Of a stretch of DNA of 64,000 bases, positions 9,847 through 19,022 are shown in pieces. The notes under the pieces were generated by a model. It saw only the letters and a program-made list of their open reading frames with translations. It did not search any database and was not told the DNA's origin. This stretch comes from Clostridium thermosuccinogenes. GTDB lineage: Bacteria > Bacillota > Clostridia > Acetivibrionales > DSM-5807. A program made the position numbers and the translations under genes. Location of the stretch: the NCBI RefSeq assembly GCF_002896855.1, contig NZ_CP021850.1:583665-647664 (forward strand). Direction: 5' to 3'. The stretch's first letter is position 1; every line of letters begins with the position of its first letter.

Positions 9847-9875
9847 TTGAAATAAAAACATTTGTTTAGTATAAT
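9847..9875 (+). promoter_or_regulatory. Sigma-A-type promoter of the Pycsar-like operon
   Basis: TTGAAA (9847-9852) and TATAAT (9870-9875) are separated by 17 bp. They lie about 85 bp upstream of the first gene of the five-gene defence operon. No other promoter-like sequence is visible within the operon. Confidence 0.7.
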
Positions 9876-9959
9876 GTGTATAGTAAGATTTTGGACATGA
9901 TATCAAAAAATGCATAATTAATTTATTTGCGTCTGATGTATTTTTGTGGGGTGAATGTA

Positions 9960-10982
9960 GTGAAAAGATTAAGTGGGCTAGAACAAAGTATATCAGAAGA
10001 TAATGAGCAGAAACTTAATTTTTTATATAATGCTATTCAAGATACACAGGAAACAATAAAGTTTACAGATACAAAGTCTGGAACAATCTTTGTTTTGGGT
10101 ACTGCATTTATAACTGCAATTGTAACTTTAGTAGATAAATATATAAACTTATTTAATAACCAGATTGGTATTTCTAAATGGATACTTATAATAGGGTCTA
10201 TTCTATTTGGTGTATGCTTATTTGTTTCATTATACTTATCGCTAAAATCGATAAATCCAAGCAATAATCCAAATGAGCATATCGAATTCGGTGATGTTGA
10301 TTATGAAGTAAATGTTAATTATTACCTTACTGGTCTTAATCCGTCAATGCGTTTTCGGGACTATATATGGGAATGTAAAGATTCAAAGTTTTCAACATCA
10401 GTTGAACAATACTTTAATTCTATAAGTAAAGTTGGTCCTGAAGGCTTGCTTTTATCCCTAACATATGAGTTTATCAAGTTATCATATATTAAGGAAAAGA
10501 AATACAAACGAACCCAATGTGCACTTAAATGGTTAGTGGCATGTTTATTTACTGCTGGATTTACTGCAATAGCATTCATATTATCTCAGAATATAGATAC
10601 TGTTGATATGAGCAGTATAATTAACAAAAACTTAAATGACAAAAGCATTTACTGGCTCATTATAGGGTATTTTGTTGTAAGAATAGTATTGACGATACTA
10701 TTCCAAAGCAAAACAAAAATTAGTGGTTTGTTGAACGCTTTGTTAAAATGTTGTACATATTCCTTGATTATAGGTGTAATAGGATATTATATGGCTGGAA
10801 TATCAATATTTGATGTAATTTTAATCTTTTTAACTTCTCTTACAATTGAGAGAATAAACTTTTCTGCATTACTGAAAAAGATGCGCTTGATACAAGAAGA
10901 CAGTAATACAAGAATTTCTTTGCTGCTTAATGATTTTTTGCATATAGCGGTTTTAATAACAATTTCATTTTTAAAAATATAG
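9960..10982 (+). CDS. Pycsar-type transmembrane effector (DUF5706-like)
   Basis: The GTG at 9960 follows GGGGTGAAT; an in-frame ATG at 9936 lacks a ribosome binding site. The 340-residue protein has a motif TQETIKFTDTKSG (about 29-41) just before its first membrane segment, as in Pycsar membrane effectors. Membrane segments are predicted near 42-57, 74-95, 190-208, 231-248, 263-281, 283-297 and 325-338. The loop 100-189 should be cytosolic. Members are thought to respond to cCMP or cUMP from the partner cyclase by disrupting the membrane. The C-terminal ~130 residues with extra helices exceed the usual effector. The cyclase gene starts 12 bp downstream. Confidence 0.78.
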   Translation: MKRLSGLEQSISEDNEQKLNFLYNAIQDTQETIKFTDTKSGTIFVLGTAFITAIVTLVDKYINLFNNQIGISKWILIIGSILFGVCLFVSLYLSLKSINPSNNPNEHIEFGDVDYEVNVNYYLTGLNPSMRFRDYIWECKDSKFSTSVEQYFNSISKVGPEGLLLSLTYEFIKLSYIKEKKYKRTQCALKWLVACLFTAGFTAIAFILSQNIDTVDMSSIINKNLNDKSIYWLIIGYFVVRIVLTILFQSKTKISGLLNALLKCCTYSLIIGVIGYYMAGISIFDVILIFLTSLTIERINFSALLKKMRLIQEDSNTRISLLLNDFLHIAVLITISFLKI

Positions 10983-10994
10983 AGGAGGTTTTAT

Positions 10995-11894
10995 ATGGCT
11001 AGTCAATTTGATAAGAGTTTTAGTGACGTTTATAAAGCAGTCTACGAGAATTCGAAACAACACATAGGAGTGTTTTCTGGAGAGATGGCAGAAATTAAAA
11101 AATCTCTATCAGAAGGACTCGGACACCCTAACTTTACTGACATGAAGTATGGAGAGATTATTCCAGGTAGTATAATCGTATTCTTTATGGATATCCGTGG
11201 TTTTACTAAAATATCTATTGCACTGGATAATGAAGAATTAATAAGAATTCTGCAAGCCACTACTATTGCATCAATCTACAGTGTTAGAAAATTTGGAGGA
11301 TATATAATAGAATATACTGGTGATGGTATAATGGCTTATTTTGGTGATGGTATTAAGACTAACTCGCGTGATGCATTCAATTCACTAAGGGCAGCAACAT
11401 ACCTGATGGAAGGAATAAAGAATAATGTTAACAGTTATTTAAGTAGAAATGGTGACGAAACAATTAGAGTAGGTATGGGTTTAGAATATGGAAATACATT
11501 ATGGACTCAAATTGGTACTCCTGATGCCTGCCAACCTAAACCTGTTTCAGAGGTTACATTTATAGCAGGTAAAAACTCAAGTCATGCAAACCCTTGGGAG
11601 GTTATAATTGGCAAAAACATAGCAGAATGGGTTCCAGAAGGGTTTAAAGACACTTATAAGGCTTATGAGTTTCAAAAGGATAATGAGAAATATTCATATA
11701 AAAGATTCTTATTCAAGTGGCAGGAATTTAGTAAACAGTTTAATGCCAATCAGCAACAGACTGAGTATACTTTCTTGAAGAAGAACTTACCAGCATTAGG
11801 CACAACGATTATGTCTAATACAGACACAGTTATAAATACTTCAAATACTGCAACAAAGGGACCCAGGCCGCTCAAAGACCAGCCTTTCTTTTAG
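10995..11894 (+). CDS. Class III nucleotide cyclase (PycC-like) of a Pycsar system
   Basis: The 299-residue protein starts after GAGGAGG. It has one class III cyclase domain (about 50-215). VFFMDIRGFTKIS and YTGDGIMAYFGD supply the two metal-binding aspartates (D66, D110), followed by RVGMGLEYGNTLW. Where classical cyclases have N-x3-R near the end of the domain, the sequence reads GKNSSHAN, so the transition-state arginine is not evident. A low-complexity tail of about 50 residues ends ATKGPRPLKDQPFF. The context predicts synthesis of a cyclic pyrimidine mononucleotide upon infection. The downstream E2, E1 and JAMM genes suggest that the tail or another residue is a conjugation site (inference). 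Confidence 0.82.
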   Translation: MASQFDKSFSDVYKAVYENSKQHIGVFSGEMAEIKKSLSEGLGHPNFTDMKYGEIIPGSIIVFFMDIRGFTKISIALDNEELIRILQATTIASIYSVRKFGGYIIEYTGDGIMAYFGDGIKTNSRDAFNSLRAATYLMEGIKNNVNSYLSRNGDETIRVGMGLEYGNTLWTQIGTPDACQPKPVSEVTFIAGKNSSHANPWEVIIGKNIAEWVPEGFKDTYKAYEFQKDNEKYSYKRFLFKWQEFSKQFNANQQQTEYTFLKKNLPALGTTIMSNTDTVINTSNTATKGPRPLKDQPFF

Positions 11895-11910
11895 GTAGGT
11901 GCTGATAAAT

Positions 11911-12351
11911 ATGAAATGGTATGAAGCGGATAAAAAACGCCTTGTTTTAGAGTATGAAAAGGTGAAATCGAAATACCCACAATTTAAACTTGGTATTTAT
12001 AAAGATTGCCTTGCTTGGGAAGGGGAAATACATTTTGACTCTGAAGATAAAGATTTTATACCGTTAAAAGTCAGGATAATATATGATGATTCATATCCTA
12101 TTAGCCCTCCTAAAGTGTTTCCAATAGAACCAAAGATACCTGATAATTTATGGGGACATGAGTGGCATAGATGGGAAGAAGGGAACATTTGCTATGTGAA
12201 CCCTAAAAATTGGAGTATTAACTATTATACTGTCGATGTAATTTCAAAGGTTCAAACATGGTATATAAACTTCTTATTATATGCCTTTAAGAAAATTGAT
12301 AAAATGCCAGATGTAGGAATTGCAACAATATCAGACAAGGGAGGCAATTGA
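11911..12351 (+). CDS. Stand-alone prokaryotic E2-like conjugating protein
   Basis: The ATG at 11911 follows AGGTAGGT. The 146 residues match the bacterial E2 fold: beta strands through KVRIIYDDSYPISPPKVFP (about 53-71), then HEWHRWEEGNICYVNP. Cys94 in GNIC is the predicted thioester cysteine, and a tryptophan-containing helix (VQTWYINFLLYAF) follows. In type II CBASS this activity is usually fused to E1 in Cap2. Here it is a separate gene that ends one base before the E1 start. Confidence 0.82.
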   Translation: MKWYEADKKRLVLEYEKVKSKYPQFKLGIYKDCLAWEGEIHFDSEDKDFIPLKVRIIYDDSYPISPPKVFPIEPKIPDNLWGHEWHRWEEGNICYVNPKNWSINYYTVDVISKVQTWYINFLLYAFKKIDKMPDVGIATISDKGGN

Positions 12352-12352
12352 T

Positions 12353-13714
12353 TTGGGGGATTTTGACTGTCTGTTGATTGGTAAGGAATTAATTAATAAA
12401 ATTAGAGCCTCCACTATAGATTGGGGTTATATCAATGGATTTACCCATGACGATGTTCTAGGTGCTTTTTCTGCTGACATTGGAGAAAAAAATTCGGCAG
12501 TATCACAAGCATCTTTACTTATATCTCAACACAGATTTTTTAATAGTAGTAATTATAAAGAAGGTATATTATTGTGGGTTAAAATTAGCAACGATTTATT
12601 GAAACAAATTAAAAATATTTATATATCTGTTGAAGAATTAAAAGAAAAAATTCCATATGGGCTATTTGTAAAATTGGAGGAAAAAGTAGCGACTTATATG
12701 CTCTTATTGGGCGAAACAGATAAAGATTACCGCTTTTGCCTGGTGTTCAAAAGAAAGGATGAAGAAAAATTCGCTTTTGTACCAGGTGATATTGAGTTGT
12801 TGGACGAAGAACCTAATCCCTTTAAAAGGATAGATGGTTTAGTTCCTATTGAAGAACTGAAAGAAAAAAAAGTGGCGATTATTGGAGTTGGAAGTGGAGG
12901 AAGTTTTATAGCATTAGAATTAGCATCAGCAGGTGTAGGAACTCTTAATATATTTGACAATGACCGACTTTCTGTTGTTAATCTCTTCAGGCATGCTTGT
13001 GATAAAAGGGATTTAGGTAGGAAGAAGGTAGATGCAATTCATGATACTATCAAAGAGCACTTGTTGCCAACAGAGATAATTAAGAATCCTTATAATATAA
13101 TGAATCATCCCGAAAAGTTAAGAGATGTTGTTAATGGGGTAGACCTCGTTATCTGTGCGACAGACAATGTTAAATCCAGGGAGTTGGTAAATTATATTTG
13201 TGTAAATGCTCAAAAGCCTCTTGTTCTTGTATGTACTTTTGATAATGCAAGAATTGGGGAGATTATAAGGGTGATTCCTAAAGAAACTGCTTGTTATGAG
13301 TGTGTAAGAACTCACCAACGTGAGCAAGGTTCTTTAATTAATGCTAATTATACTGATGACGAGCCTATACCCTACAGTTCGCAGATTAGGGAAAAAGAAA
13401 ATGAAAACATTGGAACCAGAACAGATGTATTTATGGTTGCGGCATTAGCATCCAAAGTGGCTCTTATGACCTTAACCGAGGGAAAGAAAATATTTGGTGA
13501 ACTACCATTTAATTATATCACTTGGGGCTCGGTCAGAAATATGGATTTTAACCCACCGTTTTCGTTTAATCTTCCATTTACAACAAATTACTGCAATTAC
13601 TTGGTTAACCCACACTGCCCGATATGCGGAGATTTACCATCAGAGATAGCAGATATAAATATCGAGGAGCGATATAATGAAATTATGGCGGAACTTTTAT
13701 CAAAACAAGTTTAG
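12353..13714 (+). CDS. E1-like ThiF-family adenylyltransferase
   Basis: The TTG at 12353 follows AAGGGAGG and lies one base after the E2 stop codon, giving 453 residues. An N-terminal domain of about 165 residues of unknown fold precedes the ThiF/MoeB domain. That domain has IIGVGSGGS (nucleotide-binding glycines 178-183), FDND (D203), the arginine in LFRHA (R213) and CATDN (about 268-272). Two CxxC pairs (C314/C317 and C422/C425) form the expected zinc site. It should adenylate a C-terminal carboxylate and pass it to the E2. The C-terminus overlaps the JAMM gene by 38 bp. Confidence 0.85.
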   Translation: MGDFDCLLIGKELINKIRASTIDWGYINGFTHDDVLGAFSADIGEKNSAVSQASLLISQHRFFNSSNYKEGILLWVKISNDLLKQIKNIYISVEELKEKIPYGLFVKLEEKVATYMLLLGETDKDYRFCLVFKRKDEEKFAFVPGDIELLDEEPNPFKRIDGLVPIEELKEKKVAIIGVGSGGSFIALELASAGVGTLNIFDNDRLSVVNLFRHACDKRDLGRKKVDAIHDTIKEHLLPTEIIKNPYNIMNHPEKLRDVVNGVDLVICATDNVKSRELVNYICVNAQKPLVLVCTFDNARIGEIIRVIPKETACYECVRTHQREQGSLINANYTDDEPIPYSSQIREKENENIGTRTDVFMVAALASKVALMTLTEGKKIFGELPFNYITWGSVRNMDFNPPFSFNLPFTTNYCNYLVNPHCPICGDLPSEIADINIEERYNEIMAELLSKQV

Positions 13715-14177
13715 AATACTAAAACCTACTCTTATTGTAAAAAAGAGCGTTTACGATTTTATTATAAAAACTACAAAAGAGAGTCCTGATGTAGAAACAG
13801 GTGGCATATTAATGGGACATGATAAGGAGCCATTAACAGTTCATGTCACCCACGCTTCGCTTCCAGGACCTAATGCATTCCATTCTGCCACGAAATTTGT
13901 AAGAGATACAGAGTATTGCAGTAAGATACTATTGGAACATTATAATAATTTCGGTGTTGATTATGTCGGAGAGTGGCACAGCCATATTGTTCCTTTACAT
14001 GGAATGAGTACTGGTGATTATTTAACAGTTGGTTCAATAATGAACGACCCAGATTACAAGTTTAATGCATTTGCTGTAATAGTTGCCGTTTTAAAAAAGG
14101 ATGAAGTTAATCTCATCGGCTATGTATCGTCAAATAGATATATACAAAATGTTGGTATTACAATTGAAGATGATTAA
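13677..14177 (+). CDS. JAB/JAMM isopeptidase (Cap3-like)
   Basis: The ATG at 13677 follows GAGGAG and lies within the end of the E1 gene, so translation is coupled. The 166-residue protein has a complete JAMM zinc-protease signature: E40 in VETGGILMG, then H101-x-H103-x7-S111-x2-D114 in EWHSHIVPLHGMSTGD. In CBASS, Cap3 cleaves the bond between the nucleotidyltransferase and its target. By analogy this protein would remove or process conjugates of the cyclase. It is the last gene of the operon. Confidence 0.88.
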   Translation: MKLWRNFYQNKFRILKPTLIVKKSVYDFIIKTTKESPDVETGGILMGHDKEPLTVHVTHASLPGPNAFHSATKFVRDTEYCSKILLEHYNNFGVDYVGEWHSHIVPLHGMSTGDYLTVGSIMNDPDYKFNAFAVIVAVLKKDEVNLIGYVSSNRYIQNVGITIEDD

Positions 14178-14348
14178 TGATTACAATATTACAATATATA
14201 AATACATTAAGTCTAAAAATAAGCAGTAAGGTTATGCAAATAAATAAGAATTGGAAAGTACAGAATGGCTCTCAGAACCAGGCTCCTACATCATTTTCAA
14301 TATTTAGACGCATGTAAAAAAACCAGCAGTAAACGAATAAATGTGTTA

Positions 14349-15564
14349 TAGATAACGAACTATATAGTTAAAATTATCCTGTGCAATTTTCCTCCGAAGC
14401 CCTTACAATATAGGGCAGGGGGAATGTATAATGGGTAGAAAATGTGTTGAGGTTAAATCACTTTATGGATTAACGATAGATGACTTAAATTTAATAGCCA
14501 ATAGTTCTGACAGTAATTATACCAGAGACGTCGTCAAAGCTGTAATCATGAGGCATAAGGGTATCCATACGCAGGTTATTGCAGATACCTTGAGTAAATG
14601 TAACGCAACCATTGTGTCATATATCAACAACTGGAACGATAGCGGTATTGCTTGCATCGCCGACCTGCGGGGCGGCAATATTGAAAGTACTGTCACCGAT
14701 GAAATGGTAGAGGATATCCGCAATATAGTTACCAGTAAGAGTCCTCATGAGTTCGGCTATGAACAAAACCGGTGGAACGCCAAGTTGTTAGTCAGGTATG
14801 TAGAAGACCACTGGGGAAAAGAATATTCCGACACCTGGATCCGTAAAATACTGGCTAATCTTGGTTTCTCGTACAAAAGGGGTGTTTATAAACCGAGCAA
14901 GGGAGACCCAAAGCTTCAGGAAAGCTTTAAAAAAAATGTCAGTTGTATTGGATATAATTGAGCCTTTAGGAGATGTCTCCCTGTGGTGTCAGGATGAAAC
15001 CAGTAAAAGGCTCGAATCCAACAACTTTTATTCCTGGAGTCCTGTAGGCAAACCTACAGAAATTGAGTGTAACGGCTGTCATAAGGGCATCAATATCATT
15101 GGAGCTACGGAAGTACTGAATCATATGGGTTTTGTGTACGATGTATACTCCAAAAAAGAAGGCTCTTTGACAGCAGCTCATGTGGTCAAATATATGGAGC
15201 GTTTACTGGACTATGATAAAGCAAGAGGGATTTCTACCACCTTTGTCCAGTGGGATAATTCTCCGATTCATAAAGGCCCTTTGATACAAGAGTTTGTTGA
15301 GGCTCATAAAAGTGATTTAATAGTGTTGCATCAACCTCCTTATTCTCCACACCTGAATCCTCAAGAGGAGATGTGGCACTGGATGAAAAACTTTATTGCA
15401 CAAGCCTCTGCTGTAAAGAACGAACAGGAACTATTGCATTTAGTAAATCGTTTTGAGGCATATATTAAAGCTCATCCTGATGAGGTTAGGCATCGGCTAT
15501 ATGCCCGGAACTACTTTCCATGATTGCCAATTTGGCAATTGTAGGCTTTAATGTTCGTTATCTA
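14349..15564 (+). mobile_element. IS630-family insertion sequence, copy 1 (1216 bp)
   Basis: The termini TAGATAACGAAC and GTTCGTTATCTA are inverted repeats and are flanked by the TA dinucleotide duplicated by this family (14347-14348, 15565-15566). Including TA in the element end is supported by copy 3, where only this boundary restores the reading frame of the interrupted gene. Copies with the same ends and identical predicted proteins lie at 28099-29314 and 48557-49772. This copy sits between the Pycsar-like operon and the broken DUF3883 gene. Confidence 0.95.
14431..15523 (+). CDS. IS630-family transposase, two frames joined by -1 frameshift (copy 1)
   Basis: The first frame (14431-14961) encodes the helix-turn-helix DNA-binding part. 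The second frame encodes the DDE nuclease: D in LWCQDETSKR, D in VQWDNSPIHK and E in LNPQEEMWHWMK. The frames overlap, and an A8 run near 14930 would let ribosomes slip by -1 to give one protein of about 364 residues. All three copies have the same arrangement, so this is programmed frameshifting rather than decay. Confidence 0.88.
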
Positions 15565-15584
15565 TATATCATTTGTATAAATGA

Positions 15585-16475
15585 TTAACATTTTATTACC
15601 TTCCATATGTATTCTTCCAACCTGTATTCCTTATTATTTAAGATGTTATCTATAATATCGATAGTTATGTCGTTTTTATCCTTTGCTAAAATATTATGAA
15701 CTCTATATATTAGATACTTTTTACCTTCTGATTGTAACTGGCGAGCCGTACATAATTCATTTGCTGTAATATAAAAATCATTTTCATTTGATGCTTCAGT
15801 TTTAACTTCAATATAAAGTTCATTTCCATTCCTATCATATGAAAGTATATCATATCCGTTAGATGGGTTTTTGGCAGGGGTATTATCTACCATGTCTTGA
15901 TATTTTGTACCAGCAAGATTCTTTCTTTCTAAGTCATATACATATGCCTCACCCAGTTTGCCAATTTCCATCTGGAATTTATGCAGTTTTAAATAGTCAA
16001 ATTCGGGAGAAAGTTTTTTTCTTAATTCATCAAAGGTATAAATTATTGATGAAATATTAATGTCGTCTTTTATACTCATTCCTTCAATATTTTGGCTTAT
16101 TATAGGTTCTACCTTTAAGTTAGAGTTTTTTTTTAATTTATCTGCACAATTAATACAAATAATTCTTTTATTGACGGCTTGCCAATTATCTATAGTATTA
16201 GTATACATGTTTCCACAATGAGAACATTTAAGCATATTTTCATTTCTTGAATTCTTTATAACTTGCGGAATTAAGCCTTCAATCTCAACTAATTTTCCGA
16301 GTTTTGTTATTATACCATTTACATTAAATCCTGGATACCTTGTTTCTTTTAAATGGTTTAAAAGAGGTGCAAACTTTTCTGGAACATAATACTCACCATT
16401 ATTTGTTTTTAGGATATTATTATTATATTTTGTAGCGTCTGTTGACTTTAATTCATTAACACCGCACTCTGTATG
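15585..16475 (-). pseudogene. DUF3883 gene, C-terminal part (cut off by IS21)
   Basis: This is the 3' part of a gene whose 5' part lies at 19023-19527. It encodes the end of a recombinase-like helical domain (ECGVNELKSTD), a zinc ribbon (CSHCGN ... CINCAD) and a C-terminal DUF3883 domain. That domain has GKLGEAYVYDLERKNL, NGYDILSYDRNG and LYIEVKTE, the latter resembling a PD-(D/E)xK nuclease core. Reconnecting the parts across the 7-bp duplication gives an in-frame protein of about 462 residues. The present copy has no start of its own; its open frame runs into the IS21 end. Confidence 0.75.
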
Positions 16476-16710
16476 TGTGTATTGTAAAATAAAAGTACAG
16501 CAAGTTGCCACGTAAAAGTGCAGCAGCTTGCCAAACAAATTTGAGAATATTTTACAGTAAATATTAATACAACTTTCACTGCGGTTGATTTCTATCGTCA
16601 ACGGCAGGCATATTTAGCTATTCATGATTTTGATAGAAGAAAAAAACATTGCCAGCACCCAATTAAAAATAGTACCCTTTAGTTGTCAATGCTAAGGGGG
16701 TACGGAAAGG

Positions 16711-18216
16711 ATGCTAACAATGGCTGATATTAAGTATATCAAAGATTTATCGGATAAGAAAGGCTTATCCTTACGAGAAATTTCAAGAATAACCGGTTTT
16801 AACTTCAGAACTGTCCAGAAATATGTGGATAAGGATGATTGGTCAAAACCATTAACCAGAAAAAAGAACAGCAAAAGTGTACTTGACTCATTTGCAAAAA
16901 CTATTGATGAATGGCTGGAAGCCGATTTAAAGGCACCAAGGAAACAGAGACATACAGCCAAAAGAATATATAATCGGCTTAGTAAGTTATACAAAGATGA
17001 ATTTACTGTATCATATCGAACTGTTGCCAGATATGTAGCAGAAAAGAAACGAAAACTATATGGAAGCAATGAAAGCTATATCCCGCTTTATCATCCTGCC
17101 GGGGAGGCGCAGTTAGACTTTGGAATGGCAGAATTTGTGGAAAACGGGATTCGATATGAAGGCTGCTATGTGGCCATGTCTTTCCCATACAGCAATGGCG
17201 GTTACATACAGGCCTATAAGGGAACCAACATTGAATGCCTGCTCCAGGGTATGCAAAATATATTCAATCACATGGGACGAGTTCCCACCTGTATATGGTT
17301 TGATAACGATAAGGCTGTTGTAAAGAAGATATTGACTAACGGTGAGAGGGAAGTTACAGACGCATTCAACAGATTTCGACTGCATTATGGTTTTGAGAGT
17401 AATTTCTGCAATCCCGACAGTGGGCATGAAAAAGGGCATGTGGAAAACAAGGTAGGCTATTCAAGAAGAAATATGCTGGTTCCGGTGCCGGAATTCAAAG
17501 ACCTTCAAGAATTTAATAAGAACCTGCTGATCGAATGTGATGAAGATATGCATCGTAAGCACTACTTAAAAGATATCCTCATTAAAACTCTGTTTGAACA
17601 GGATAAGAAAGCAATGAAACCTTTGCCAAAAGCTGAGTATGAGATCTACCGTCTTGAGAAAGTGAAGTCCGATAAATACGGGAAAGTGAACTTTGAAAAC
17701 AGAAAATACTCTGCCAGTCCTGAGCATGCTCAAAGGGAGCTTTTTGTGAAAGCCAATGCTTTCAATGTCTGGATTCTTGATGATCAGTATCAGGTTGTTC
17801 AATGGCATAACCGATTATATGGAAAACAAAAAGAATCTATGAAATGGGAACCCTATCTGGTACTGATGAGTAACAGACCAAATGCCATAAAATATACCGG
17901 CTTTTTTCAGCAGTTGCCCCAAACATTGCAGGAGTACCTTTCTGGCTGTGATTACGAGCAAAAGAAAGCTACCCTAAGAATGCTGAAGAAGATGGTTGCT
18001 AACAGTGAGCTTGAAACAGCAGTGGATGCTTTTAACTACTGTGTTCAAAAAGGTATACAAGACTTGGATAGTATATGGGCCCGTTATTACAGTATGGTCT
18101 TCGCAAATGCTCCCATACCTGATATTGTTGTGAAAGATGAAATCCCTTGTCTGTCATATGAGGTGAATAACTCAATCTACGACGACCTGCTTGAGAGGGG
18201 GCTTCCTCATGCATGA
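16711..18216 (+). CDS. istA: IS21 transposase IstA
   Basis: The 501-residue protein has an N-terminal HTH (LSLREISRITGFNFRTVQ) and an rve-type DDE domain. The catalytic residues are seen in EAQLDFGMAEF (D), IWFDNDKAVV (D) and GHEKGHVENKVG (E). It performs strand transfer of the element together with IstB. The start follows GGAAAGG, and the 3' end overlaps istB by 8 bp. The length is typical of the family. Confidence 0.93.
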   Translation: MLTMADIKYIKDLSDKKGLSLREISRITGFNFRTVQKYVDKDDWSKPLTRKKNSKSVLDSFAKTIDEWLEADLKAPRKQRHTAKRIYNRLSKLYKDEFTVSYRTVARYVAEKKRKLYGSNESYIPLYHPAGEAQLDFGMAEFVENGIRYEGCYVAMSFPYSNGGYIQAYKGTNIECLLQGMQNIFNHMGRVPTCIWFDNDKAVVKKILTNGEREVTDAFNRFRLHYGFESNFCNPDSGHEKGHVENKVGYSRRNMLVPVPEFKDLQEFNKNLLIECDEDMHRKHYLKDILIKTLFEQDKKAMKPLPKAEYEIYRLEKVKSDKYGKVNFENRKYSASPEHAQRELFVKANAFNVWILDDQYQVVQWHNRLYGKQKESMKWEPYLVLMSNRPNAIKYTGFFQQLPQTLQEYLSGCDYEQKKATLRMLKKMVANSELETAVDAFNYCVQKGIQDLDSIWARYYSMVFANAPIPDIVVKDEIPCLSYEVNNSIYDDLLERGLPHA

Positions 18217-18934
18217 ACTAATTGCTGCCTACTGTAACACTCTAAAACTTGGCTCAAGAATTGCCAAGAATTATTCGCAGATTGAGGCCGAGACCCATGA
18301 GGAATTTCTTGCTAAGCTTTTGGCTATGGAAATAGAGGCCAGAGAACTCAATCGTAAAAATGCCCTGCTGAAGCAAGCGCAATTTGATGTCTTGAAAACC
18401 TTTGGAGACTTTCGGTTTGAAAAGATGAGTATACCCAATACTATCGATGTAGAAGCTATTAAAACAGCTTCTTTCGTTGACAAAAAGGAAAACCTGATTC
18501 TCTATGGATCTGTTGGGCTTGGGAAAACTCACCTGGCTACGGCAATGGGTGTGGAAGCCTGTAACCGTGGGAAAAGGGTAAGGTTTTTCCGCACATCTTC
18601 ACTTGTTAATCAACTATTGGATGCCAAAGCTGAAGGAAGCCTTAAACGTTTTATGAAGCAATTGAATAAGGCAGATTTGATTATTTGCGATGAATGGGGT
18701 TTCATTCCATTTGAAAAAGAGGGAGCGCAACTTTTATTTCAGGTTATATCAGACTGTTACGAACGCAAAAGTCTAATTATTACTACTAATTTAGAATTCA
18801 GTAAATGGAACAGTATTTTCTACGATGAAAAGCTAACAAGCGCAATCATTGATAGAATTATTCATCACAGCCACTTAATTGTATTTGAAGGTTCAAGTAA
18901 TCGTTTAGAGAACTCCTTGATGAAAGTACGATAA
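18209..18934 (+). CDS. istB: IS21 helper ATPase IstB
   Basis: The ATG at 18209 overlaps the istA stop codon (ATGCATGA), indicating translational coupling. The 241-residue DnaC-like AAA+ ATPase has Walker A LYGSVGLGKTHL and Walker B LIICDEWGF. IstB oligomerises on target DNA and recruits IstA. It is homologous to but distinct from the IstB at 63055-63780, which belongs to another IS21 element. Confidence 0.93.
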   Translation: MHELIAAYCNTLKLGSRIAKNYSQIEAETHEEFLAKLLAMEIEARELNRKNALLKQAQFDVLKTFGDFRFEKMSIPNTIDVEAIKTASFVDKKENLILYGSVGLGKTHLATAMGVEACNRGKRVRFFRTSSLVNQLLDAKAEGSLKRFMKQLNKADLIICDEWGFIPFEKEGAQLLFQVISDCYERKSLIITTNLEFSKWNSIFYDEKLTSAIIDRIIHHSHLIVFEGSSNRLENSLMKVR

Positions 18935-19022
18935 AAATTCATACCTTATATTAACAAAATTGGATTGCTTGGGTGCTGCATTTTTCTTGTCATTTTGATG
19001 CATTTCTAGTTGACAAAACACA

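Larger units (their letters stand above)
16476..19022 (+). mobile_element. IS21-family insertion sequence A (2547 bp)
   Basis: The ends read TGTGTATTGT (left) and, inverted, TGTGTTTTGT (right). A 7-bp target duplication CTGTATG lies at 16469-16475 and 19023-19029. Short internal repeats near the left end (GTACAGCAAGTTGCC and GTGCAGCAGCTTGCC) are typical transposase-binding repeats of IS21 termini. It encodes istA and istB. Confidence 0.92.

Noticed and set aside
9960-14177. Bil-type or ordinary type II CBASS operon
   Set aside because: There is no ubiquitin-like protein gene as in Bil and no CD-NTase as in CBASS. The signal enzyme has a class III cyclase domain and the effector is of the Pycsar membrane type.
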